A DNA stretch of 64,000 nucleotides from Lysobacterales bacterium (GTDB lineage Bacteria; Pseudomonadota; Gammaproteobacteria; Xanthomonadales; Rhodanobacteraceae): positions 62,001-126,000 of the forward strand of contig NSJK01000006.1 in the NCBI GenBank assembly GCA_002632325.1, read 5' to 3'. Under the pieces are notes generated by a model. That model worked only from the letters and a program-made list of their open reading frames with translations. It was not told the DNA's origin and did not search any database. The position numbers and the translations under genes were made by a program. The first letter of the stretch is position 1; every line of letters begins with the position of its first letter. Below, piece by piece: positions 57,215-64,000 of the stretch.

Positions 57215-58548
57215 GGCGCGCGGTCCAGTGCGGCAAGGCGCAGATCGACAGCGCGCGCATGCGCTTCGAGACCTTCGGCGCGGGCGAGCAGAGCAGCGTC
57301 GGGGCCGACTTCGCGCAGGCCATCGGCGTTGAGCTCCTGCACGTAGACGCGGCGCATGAAGCTGTCGACGCCGACGCCGCCGAACGCGCGCGCGAAACCG
57401 AGCGTGGGCAGCACGTGGTTGGGGCCGGCGCAGTAATCGCCTACGGTCTCGGGCGACCATGCACCGAGGAAGATGCTGCCCGCATTGGAAAGCCGTGGCA
57501 GCCAGCGACGCGGGTCGCGCACGTTGACGATCAGGTGTTCTGGCGCATAGCGCTCGGACACGGCGATTGCCTGCGCGAGATCGGCAACGCGGATCAAGCG
57601 CGCATGCGCAAGTGCCTCACGCGCGATCGCGTTGCGCGGCAGGCTCGTGACTTGCCGCGCAATGGCGTGCGCGACCCCATCGAGCAGATCCGCGTTCGGA
57701 CTCACCAGCAGCACCTGCGAGTCGCTGCCGTGTTCGGCCTGCGCGAGCAGATCGGCGGCGATGAAGTCGGGGTCGGCTGCCTCGTCGGCAATCACCAGGA
57801 CTTCTGACGGCCCTGCGGGCAGATCGACTGCGGCGCCCTGCGGATCGGCGGCGACTTCGAGCTTGGCCGCAGTGACCCAGGCATTGCCCGGCCCGAACAG
57901 TTTGGCGCAGCGGGGCACGCTCTGCGTGCCGCAGGCGAGCGCGGCGATCGCCTGTGCACCGCCGATCTTGAATACCTGATCGACTCCGCACAGGCGCGCG
58001 GCAGCGAGGATGGTCGGATCGGCGCTGCCGTCCGAACGCGGCGGCGTGGCAAGCACGATTTGCCGGCAGCCAGCAACACGCGCCGGCACCGCGAGCATCC
58101 ACACGGTGGAGGGCAGGGGCGCAGTGCCGGCGGGCGCGTAGAGACCCACCGTGTCGATTGGCCGCAGCAGTTGCTCGCAGCGCACGCCGCGCGCGGTGTG
58201 GCAGATCAGATCCTTGCCGCGCTGCGCACGGTGAAAGGTTTCGATGCGCTCGATTGCACGTTCGATCGCGCCGCGCAATTCCGGCTTCAAGCTCGCGAGC
58301 GCGGCGTCGAATTCCGCCTCGCTGACCGCGAAGCGGGTGAGCGAGGCGCGGTCGAAGCGCGCGCTGTACTCGCGCAGGGCATCGTCGCCGCGTGCACGCA
58401 CGTCGGCGATGATTGCACGCACCGCATCGCTGCGCGCCGGATCGGCGAGTTGTGCCGGACGTGCGAGCACGGCGTCGCGAGCGCGCTCGTCGAGATCACT
58501 CCACTCGATGATCGGAGTCGATGTGCACGGATTGGGCAGCGCGTTCAT
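57211..58548 (-). CDS. hisD: Histidinol dehydrogenase
   Basis: A 445-residue zinc enzyme that oxidises histidinol to histidine in two NAD-dependent steps. VGLYAPAGTAPLPSTVWM near residue 135, FKIGGAQAIAALACGT near 200, LPAGPSEVLVIADEAADPD near 245 and GNHVLPT-type sequence (GPNHVLPTLGFAR) near 375 are conserved; the catalytic His pair lies in the EHLIVNV region and the latter segment. Length is normal. Joined to hisG and hisC by four-base overlaps. Confidence 0.96.
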   Translation of the reverse strand: MNALPNPCTSTPIIEWSDLDERARDAVLARPAQLADPARSDAVRAIIADVRARGDDALREYSARFDRASLTRFAVSEAEFDAALASLKPELRGAIERAIERIETFHRAQRGKDLICHTARGVRCEQLLRPIDTVGLYAPAGTAPLPSTVWMLAVPARVAGCRQIVLATPPRSDGSADPTILAAARLCGVDQVFKIGGAQAIAALACGTQSVPRCAKLFGPGNAWVTAAKLEVAADPQGAAVDLPAGPSEVLVIADEAADPDFIAADLLAQAEHGSDSQVLLVSPNADLLDGVAHAIARQVTSLPRNAIAREALAHARLIRVADLAQAIAVSERYAPEHLIVNVRDPRRWLPRLSNAGSIFLGAWSPETVGDYCAGPNHVLPTLGFARAFGGVGVDSFMRRVYVQELNADGLREVGPDAALLARAEGLEAHARAVDLRLAALDRAP

Positions 58549-59438
58549 GCGAGCATCCGCTCGACGTTGAGCACGAGCAGTCCGTGGGCACCGAGTCGCT
58601 TGAGTTCTTCAAGGTGCTGCCAGTCGAGCTGCGCATCGCACAGGGCTTGCAGCGCGATGTCGTCGGGGCGGCCGTCGAGGCCGAGCACGCTGGGTTGCTC
58701 GCGCGTGGGCAGCAGGCGGCGAATCTCGTCGAGCGCGCTGCGCGGAGCCTGCAGCATGAGCAGGCGCGCACCATCGCCCGAGAGCGCCGCGCCGATGCGC
58801 GCGCAAAAGCGTTCGATCAGCGCACTGGTCGCCGCGGCCGGCGCATGCGGGCTGGCCACCAGCACCGCTTCGCTGCGCAGCACGTTGGCAAGCTCATGCA
58901 ATTGATTGGCGGCCAGCGTGGCGCCACTGGAAACCAGATCGCAGATTGCATGCGCCTTGCCCAGACGCGGCGCAATCTCGACCGAGCCGTTGAGCATGAC
59001 GACCTCGGCCTGGATGCCTTGCTCGCGCAGCCAGCGCGCGGTCAGTTGCGGATAGGAGGTGGCAATGCGCAGGCCGGCGAGATCTTCGATGCGTTCGATC
59101 GGGCCGCCGTCGGGTACGGCGAGCGCAAGGCGGCACTGGCCGAAACCGAGGGCGCGCAGCTCGCCGGGGAACGGCGTTCCCTGCGCGGCGAGGCGCTGTT
59201 CATCGAGCACGTTGCGGCCGACGATGCCGAGCTCGCAGCTGCCTTCGACGAGCAGGCCGGGAATGTCGTCGTCGCGCACCAGGAGCACATCGACCGGCAG
59301 GTTCTCGCCGTAGAGGAACAGTTTGTCGCGACTCTCGCGGAAGGCGAGGCCGGCGCGGCGCAGCAGGCCGAGCGAATCCTGCGACAGGCGCCCGGATTTC
59401 TGCACGGCAATGCGCAGGCGTTCGCGGGCGGTGCTCAT
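58545..59438 (-). CDS. hisG: ATP phosphoribosyltransferase, long form
   Basis: A 297-residue enzyme for the first, feedback-inhibited step of histidine synthesis. IAVQKSGRLSQDSLGLLRRAGL near residue 10, VDVLLVRDDDIPGLL near 48 and ELGIVGRNVLDEQ near 68 are typical; VSSGATLAANQLHEL near 178 is the PRPP-binding loop. The C-terminal part (about 225-297) is the ACT-like regulatory domain of the hexameric long form, so no hisZ partner is needed. The start at 59438 overlaps the regulator stop (ATGA). Confidence 0.95.
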   Translation of the reverse strand: MSTARERLRIAVQKSGRLSQDSLGLLRRAGLAFRESRDKLFLYGENLPVDVLLVRDDDIPGLLVEGSCELGIVGRNVLDEQRLAAQGTPFPGELRALGFGQCRLALAVPDGGPIERIEDLAGLRIATSYPQLTARWLREQGIQAEVVMLNGSVEIAPRLGKAHAICDLVSSGATLAANQLHELANVLRSEAVLVASPHAPAAATSALIERFCARIGAALSGDGARLLMLQAPRSALDEIRRLLPTREQPSVLGLDGRPDDIALQALCDAQLDWQHLEELKRLGAHGLLVLNVERMLA

Positions 59439-59770
59439 GATGCGGCTCCACTGCGCGGCTTGCGTGCCGGCTTGAGGCGGGCCGCGGCCAGTGCATAACC
59501 ACCTGCGCCTTGTTCGAGGCAGCGCGCGACGCGGCCGATGGTGGTGATGCTCACGGCGGTCGCCTCGTGGATCTGCCGGTACGGTTTTTCGGCGAGCAGT
59601 TGCGGCACCACACTCCAGCGCTCGCGCATTGCCTCGCGCTCGGCCGGCGTGCACAGGTCGTCGAGAAAGGCCTGCATCTCGGCGACGCTGCGCAAGCTGA
59701 GCAGTGCTTCGCACAACGCGCGTTCGGAGCGGCGCGAATCGAGGGTCGGGGCAAGCGGTCTGCGTTTCAT
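59435..59770 (-). CDS. TrpR/YerC family DNA-binding regulator heading the his operon
   Basis: A 111-residue all-helical protein of the TrpR superfamily (YerC/YecD type). Helices span residues 13-45 (ALCEALLSLRSVAEMQAFLDDL), then CTPAEREAMRERWSVVPQLLAE and the helix-turn-helix PYRQIHEATAVSITTIGRVARCLEQG (about 60-88), where the recognition helix reads SITTIGRVA. The C-terminal 20 residues are basic. It overlaps hisG by four bases and so is co-transcribed with the whole operon. A TrpR-operator-like palindrome lies 5 bases before its start, which suggests autoregulation of the operon; the ligand (histidine or other) is not known to me. Confidence 0.85.
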   Translation of the reverse strand: MKRRPLAPTLDSRRSERALCEALLSLRSVAEMQAFLDDLCTPAEREAMRERWSVVPQLLAEKPYRQIHEATAVSITTIGRVARCLEQGAGGYALAAARLKPARKPRSGAAS

Positions 59771-59775
59771 GTCAG

Positions 59776-59795
59776 CGTACTAATGCGTTAATACG
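59776..59795. promoter_or_regulatory. TrpR-operator-like palindrome at the his operon start
   Basis: A 20-base imperfect palindrome (CGTACTAATG/CGTTAATACG) that matches the outer GTACTA and TA-TAC parts of the E. coli trp operator consensus known from the literature. It covers the predicted transcription start of the his promoter and ends five bases before the regulator ATG at 59770. Confidence 0.55.
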
Positions 59796-60083
59796 TTGCG
59801 AAGTGTAGCGGCGCTTGATTTTCGCCGTCAAGCGTGATCGTGAGGTGCGGGTTTCGTCGAGCGGAAACCCGGGTCCGGCACTTTCGAACAAGATGAAGGA
59901 CTGCTGGTCTTGCTTCGTGCTGTCAGGTTCGGCCCTGTCCACGCCAACCCGCGCAGCGCTCGAAAGGACAGGCAAGACCGAAACACGAAGAACACGAAGA
60001 ACAGGGAGATGAAAGAGATGAAGGACATGAAGGTGGTGAAGACGCCCTGTTCCGACTGCGGCCGCAGGCGGACCGCCGGGTTT
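59796..60083. other. Gene-free stretch between his operon promoter and oxyR, with 9-base periodic repeats
   Basis: Besides the his promoter this stretch holds AACACGAAG twice (59982-59999) and four 9-base units GAGATGAAA, GAGATGAAG, GACATGAAG, GTGGTGAAG (60006-60041). Nothing coding was recognised. Confidence 0.6.
59802..59831 (-). promoter_or_regulatory. Sigma-70-like promoter of the yerC-his operon
   Basis: On the minus strand TTGACG (59831-59826) and TACACT (59807-59802) are 18 bases apart. The start would fall about seven bases further, inside the palindrome 59776-59795, giving a leader of about 25 bases without a clear ribosome binding site. Confidence 0.6.
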
Positions 60084-60998
60084 TCAGTCGAGCGTGCGCG
60101 GATCGAGCAGGGCGCGTGGCAGATCGCGGATCAGGGCGGCGAGCGGCATGAGGAGGGGCGTGAGTGCCGAGCTCTTGCGCCAGAGCATCGCGATGCGGCG
60201 GCTGGGCGTGTCGCTGCGAAAGCGCAGCAGGTGCACGTGCGTGGACGGCGCAACTGGCGGCTTCACCGCAAGCAGGGGCAGCAAGGTGATGCCGACATTG
60301 GCGGCGACCATCTGGCGCAGGGTTTCCAGACTGGTGGCGCGAAAGCCGGTCTTTTCGCCGGCACCGGCGAAGGCGCAAACCTCGAGCGCTTGATCGCGCA
60401 GGCAATGCCCATCTTCGAGCAGGAGCAGGTCCTGATCGGCCAGATCATCGAGGCTGATCGCCTTGCGTCGGGCCAGCGGATGGCCATCGGGCACGGCGAG
60501 CAGAAAGGGTTCTTCGAACAGCGGCTCGACGTGGAGCTGCTCGTCGGGCACGGGCAGGGCGAGCAGAGCCGCATCGAGCCGGCCTTCGCGCAACTGGCCG
60601 AGCAGGGTTTCGGTCTTCTCCTCGACCAGCAAGAGCTCGAGTCGCGGAAAGCGCGCATGGATGCGCGGCACGATGTGCGGCAACAGATACGGGCCGAGCG
60701 TGGGGAAGATGCCCAGGCGCAGGCTGCCTGCTTCGGGATCGACCGTGCGGCGCGCAATCGCCTTGATCTCGTCGACATCGCGCAGCACCGCGCGCGCGCG
60801 GGCGACGATGTCGCGGCCGACGTCGGTGAGCAGCACGCGGCGCGGCGTGCGCTCGACGAGCTGCACGCCCAGTTCGTCCTCCAGTTTGCGGATCTGGGTC
60901 GACAAGGTCGGCTGGCTGACGAAGCAGGCATCGGCGGCGCGGCCGAAATGGCGATGCTCGGCAAGGGCGACGAGGTAGTGCAGATCGCGCAGGTTCAT
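60084..60998 (-). CDS. oxyR: OxyR-type LysR-family peroxide-sensing regulator
   Basis: A 304-residue transcription factor. The N-terminal helix-turn-helix is MNLRDLHYLVALAEHRHFGRAA...CFVSQPTLSTQIRKLEDELG (quoted in part). The effector domain carries the redox Cys in DGHCLRDQAL (about residue 196) and a second Cys in LEVCAFAGAG (about 205), the OxyR arrangement for disulfide formation on peroxide exposure. The start at 60998 gives the standard N-terminus; MIA before it is in the long frame. It is divergent from the aminopeptidase gene, with 169 bases between starts. Typical partners (ahpC, katG) are not in view. Confidence 0.92.
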   Translation of the reverse strand: MNLRDLHYLVALAEHRHFGRAADACFVSQPTLSTQIRKLEDELGVQLVERTPRRVLLTDVGRDIVARARAVLRDVDEIKAIARRTVDPEAGSLRLGIFPTLGPYLLPHIVPRIHARFPRLELLLVEEKTETLLGQLREGRLDAALLALPVPDEQLHVEPLFEEPFLLAVPDGHPLARRKAISLDDLADQDLLLLEDGHCLRDQALEVCAFAGAGEKTGFRATSLETLRQMVAANVGITLLPLLAVKPPVAPSTHVHLLRFRSDTPSRRIAMLWRKSSALTPLLMPLAALIRDLPRALLDPRTLD

Positions 60999-61075
60999 GG
61001 CGATCATTGAACCAGACGATGGAGTCGGACGCCACGATCGGGCGTCTCAATGGCGTGGCGACTGGCGATATAACC

Positions 61076-61103
61076 AATTCGGCATAGGCAATTCGGCATA
61101 GGC
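61076..61103. repeat. Perfect 14-base tandem repeat in the oxyR/aminopeptidase divergent region
   Basis: AATTCGGCATAGGC occurs twice without gap (61076-61089 and 61090-61103). It is in the shared upstream region, so it may be a doubled protein-binding site or a simple slippage product. Confidence 0.7.
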
Positions 61104-61167
61104 GCGCGGCGCCGGGGACTGGCACAGTCGGGATTGCTCAGGGGTCTGCCAAATCGAGGGAGCTGTC

Positions 61168-63858
61168 ATGCTTCGTTGGATGCTTGCGGGTGTGTTTTTG
61201 GTTTCCGGAATGTCTTTCGCCAGCGCGGCGCCCGACGTGGTACCGACCGGCAAGCTGCCGGCGGATGCGGCGCCCATTTCCTACACGCTGCACTTCAAGG
61301 CCGATCCACGCCAGGATCGCTTCGAGGGGCACACCACCATCCAGGTGCAGCTCAAGGCACCGGCCGAGCGCGTTTGGCTCCATGCGCAGAAGCTCGACAT
61401 TGCCAAGCTGCAGGTGAGCGGCGCAGACGGCAAGCCGATCGCGGCCAGCGCGCACCCGCATCCGGACGTCGGCGTGCTCGAAGTGCGCTTCGAGAAGACG
61501 ATTCCGGCGCAGAAGCTCGCGCTCGATTTTCAGTACAGCGCGCCGTTCAACGCCGAGTTGCAGGGCCTGTACAAGGTCAAGGTCGGTGATGACTCCTATG
61601 CGATGACGCAGATGGAGCCGATCAGCGCGCGCGTTGCGTTCCCCGGTTTCGACGAGCCGCGCTTCAAGGTGCCGTTCGACATTTCGCTGACCGTGCCGGT
61701 GCAGGATGTCGCAGTGGCCAACACCTTGCAGACCAGCGAGAAGAAATCCGCGGACGGCAAGTGGAAGACGCTCACCTTCGCGACCACCAAACCGCTGCCG
61801 ACCTATCTGGTCGCGCTCGCGATCGGCCCGTGGGACGTGGTCGAAGGCAAGCCGATTCCCGCCAATGCCGTGCGCAAGAATGCCTTGCCTTTGCGCGGCC
61901 TCGGTCCGCGCGGCAGCAAGGCGCGGCTCGGTTGGGCGCTGGAAACCGCCGCGGCGATCGTGCCGTTCTTCGAGGATTACACCCAGCAGGCCTATCCCTT
62001 CGACAAGCTCGATCTGCTCGGCGCGCCGGATTTTTCCGCTGGCGCGATGGAGAACGCGGGCCTGATCATCTATCGCGATGCGGCCCTGCTTGCCGACGAC
62101 AAATCCGGCGCCGGCCAGTTCCGTGGCGTGTTCAACATCAATGCGCACGAAATCGCCCACCAATGGTATGGCGACCTCGTCACCGTGCCGTGGTGGAACG
62201 ACATCTGGCTCAACGAGTCCTATGCGACCTGGGGCCAGGCCAAGGTGGCGATGGCCCTGCATCCCGAGTATCAAGCCGACCTCGGTGCGCTCGAAGGCCG
62301 CCTGTTCGCGATGGGCAGCGACAGCCTGCTCAGCACGCGCAAGATTCGCCAACCGATCGAGAATCACGGCGACATCCAGTCGGCATTCGACGGCATCACC
62401 TACCAGAAGGGCGCGTCGGTTCTCACGATGTTCGAGAACTGGGTCGGCGAAGACACCTTCCGCAAGGGCATGCGCGAATATCTCGCCAGCCATGCCTTCG
62501 GCAGTGGCAGTGCGGATGAGCTGATCGCCTCGCTGACCAGGGCCAGCGGCAAGGGTGATGCGTTTGCCAAGGGCATGCGCAGCTTCCTCGATCAACCCGG
62601 CGCGCCGCTGATCAAGGTGCAACTGGAATGCAAGGCCGGCAAGCCGAGCCTCGATCTCGCGCAGTCGCGCTATCTGCCCTACGGCGTGATGAGCAAGGAC
62701 GCGCAGCAATGGACGGTGCCGGTGTGCCTGCGTCTGGAGCATGCTGATCGCAGCGATACGCAATGCGTGTTGCTCGACCAGCCGCAACAGAAGTTCGCGC
62801 TCGAGGGTGCCTGCCCGGATTGGGTCATGCCCAACGCCGATGCGCGTGGTTATTACCGCTTCGAACTCGACGCCGAGGGTTTTGCTCAGCTTGCCAAGGT
62901 CAGCGCGAAGCTCAATGCGCCCGAGCAACTCATGTATGCCGATGCGCTGTCCTCGGCGTTCAGTCGCGGCACCTTGCCGCCAACCAGCCTGCTCGACGCG
63001 ATGCCGGCGCTTGCCACATCGGATCTGCCGCAAGTTGCCACCGCCTTGCTATGGCGCTATCAGTGGATCACCGAACATCTGGCCGATGAGCCGACTCGCA
63101 ATGCGCTCAATGCCTGGGCGGCGTCACTGTATGCGCCGTCGATGAAGAAGCTGGGCTGGCGCCGCGTCGAGGGCGAGAGCGGCACCACCACGGCGCTGCG
63201 TTCCCGCCTCGCGAACTTCCTCGCCTTCGAGGCGCGTGATCCGGCTGCACGCGCAGCGCTCAATCAACAGGGCCGTTCTGCGCTCGGCCTCGATGGCTCG
63301 GGCAAGGTGGACCTCACGCGCGCCGATGCCGACCTGCTCGGCGATGCGCTGACCGTCGCCGTGCAGGAAGGCGGTGCGGCGGCCTTCGATGTCACACAGA
63401 AAGCCTACGAGGCCAGTCGCGACACGCGGCATCGCTATGCGCTGCTCTCGGCGCTCGGTTCGACCAGCGATCCTGCGCTGTCGGCGCGTGCACGCGACTA
63501 CGGCCTGAGCAAGGCCGTGCAGCTTGGCGAAATGGGCATGCTCTACGGTGCGCAGATGTCCGAGCCGAAGAATCGTGCAGCCACCTGGCAGTGGATGACC
63601 GAACACTACGACGCGTTCCGTGCGCGCCTCACGCCGTTCTCGGCGGGCCGCATGCCAGGCATGTTCTCCGACGGTCGCTGCAGCGATGCCGAAGCGGACT
63701 CGCTGTCGGAGTACTTTGCACCGCGCGTCAAGGATCTGGTCGGTGGCGAGCGCGGCCTCAAGCAGACGCTCGAACGCATCCGTCAGTGTGGCGCATTGCG
63801 CGGGCATGTCGATGCCAAACCGCTCGCCGAATGGGCAGCGATGCACAAGGCCAGGTAA
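61168..63858 (+). CDS. M1-family zinc aminopeptidase, exported
   Basis: An 896-residue metallopeptidase with a signal peptide (MLRWMLAGVFLVSGMSFASA, cleaved near residue 20). The exopeptidase signature GAMEN is near residue 293, the zinc motif HEIAHQW near 331 and the third ligand Glu in LNES, 18-19 residues later. The N-terminal beta saddle (TQMEPISARVAFPGFDEP near 150) and the C-terminal ERAP1-like helical domain (about 540-890) complete a normal ERAP/APN-type layout. It removes N-terminal residues from peptides, presumably in the periplasm since it carries a signal, unlike cytoplasmic PepN. The start is the ATG with ribosome binding site GGGAG upstream. Confidence 0.94.
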   Translation: MLRWMLAGVFLVSGMSFASAAPDVVPTGKLPADAAPISYTLHFKADPRQDRFEGHTTIQVQLKAPAERVWLHAQKLDIAKLQVSGADGKPIAASAHPHPDVGVLEVRFEKTIPAQKLALDFQYSAPFNAELQGLYKVKVGDDSYAMTQMEPISARVAFPGFDEPRFKVPFDISLTVPVQDVAVANTLQTSEKKSADGKWKTLTFATTKPLPTYLVALAIGPWDVVEGKPIPANAVRKNALPLRGLGPRGSKARLGWALETAAAIVPFFEDYTQQAYPFDKLDLLGAPDFSAGAMENAGLIIYRDAALLADDKSGAGQFRGVFNINAHEIAHQWYGDLVTVPWWNDIWLNESYATWGQAKVAMALHPEYQADLGALEGRLFAMGSDSLLSTRKIRQPIENHGDIQSAFDGITYQKGASVLTMFENWVGEDTFRKGMREYLASHAFGSGSADELIASLTRASGKGDAFAKGMRSFLDQPGAPLIKVQLECKAGKPSLDLAQSRYLPYGVMSKDAQQWTVPVCLRLEHADRSDTQCVLLDQPQQKFALEGACPDWVMPNADARGYYRFELDAEGFAQLAKVSAKLNAPEQLMYADALSSAFSRGTLPPTSLLDAMPALATSDLPQVATALLWRYQWITEHLADEPTRNALNAWAASLYAPSMKKLGWRRVEGESGTTTALRSRLANFLAFEARDPAARAALNQQGRSALGLDGSGKVDLTRADADLLGDALTVAVQEGGAAAFDVTQKAYEASRDTRHRYALLSALGSTSDPALSARARDYGLSKAVQLGEMGMLYGAQMSEPKNRAATWQWMTEHYDAFRARLTPFSAGRMPGMFSDGRCSDAEADSLSEYFAPRVKDLVGGERGLKQTLERIRQCGALRGHVDAKPLAEWAAMHKAR

Positions 63859-63871
63859 GCGCGTGAATCGC

Positions 63872-63906
63872 ATGGCTGGCGGCGTGTTCGACATGTCGCC
63901 AGCCGT
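63872..63906 (+). terminator. Hairpin after the M1 aminopeptidase gene
   Basis: Stem ATGGCTGGCG / CGCCAGCCGT (one G-T pair) with a 15-base loop, beginning 13 bases after the stop. No T-run follows. The rest of the window to 64000 shows no gene. Confidence 0.5.
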
Positions 63907-64000
63907 GCGGAATCACACGGGTCTGGGCGCACTTCCAAGGCCAGTTAGGGCGGTGGGCTACGGATTTCGTGGTTCTCGTGGTTCGAGACGGCGCCTCGCG

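Noticed and set aside
59910..61010. A 366-codon plus-strand frame antisense to oxyR
   Set aside because: OxyR on the minus strand has both redox Cys and the DNA-binding domain; the plus frame runs through the 9-base repeats and is not conserved-looking.

Overview
The window is a GC-rich bacterial chromosome segment, most likely from a gammaproteobacterium of the Lysobacterales (Xanthomonadales), perhaps near Rhodanobacteraceae such as Dokdonella. This is inferred from the queG/nnr/tsaE/ami/mutL block, the rmlBACD-manC order, a YerC-headed his operon, GTAGGAGCGAC-type and GTAGGTCGG-type hairpin repeats, and secreted proteins ending in FxDGFE. No rRNA, tRNA, CRISPR array, integrase or transposase gene was seen.

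Layout. 1-5768: queG (partial, minus) divergent from nnr-tsaE-amiC-mutL (cell-wall amidase, tRNA t6A, metabolite repair, mismatch repair). 5784-13397 (minus): a complete trans-4-hydroxy-L-proline catabolic operon (2-epimerase, three-part D-hydroxyproline dehydrogenase, DapA-family deaminase, aldehyde dehydrogenase, amino-acid permease). 13523-16157: small lipoprotein, octaprenyl diphosphate synthase, MscS-like channel, SSB. 16283-22464 (minus): a tightly coupled six-gene operon that looks built for murein-peptide processing (DUF819 membrane protein, NlpC/P60 peptidase, Ala-Glu epimerase, L,D-transpeptidase-fold lipoprotein, dicarboxylate-type symporter, degenerate channel-like protein).

22730-42231: the dTDP-L-rhamnose genes rmlB, rmlA-rmlC and rmlD followed by manC. 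The set is interrupted twice. Between rmlB and rmlA sits a type I restriction island, hsdM-hsdS-abi-rloC-like-hsdR, read as one overlapping operon. Between rmlC and rmlD sits a secreted-protein cassette: a decayed fragment, a chymotrypsin-fold protease and two tandem beta-propeller-like paralogs, all with related leader sequences. Both inserts look lower in GC than their surroundings by eye.

42266-49764: two S9 peptidases, a POT peptide transporter and a dense array of hairpin repeats, then a small secreted protein. 49997-52225: a beta-helix secreted protein and a glutathione S-transferase. 52303-59770 (minus): the full his operon hisGDCBHAF-IE, started by a TrpR/YerC-family regulator with a TrpR-operator-like palindrome just before its start codon. 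60084-63858: oxyR divergent from an M1 aminopeptidase.

Most notable: three CTCTCCC/GGGAGAG palindromes lie in frame inside hsdM (twice) and hsdR (once); a PrrC/RloC-like anticodon nuclease is nested between hsdS and hsdR; and unrelated secreted proteins share one leader cassette. Coordinates, motifs and overlaps were read from the sequence; family names rest on recognised motifs and no database search was run.
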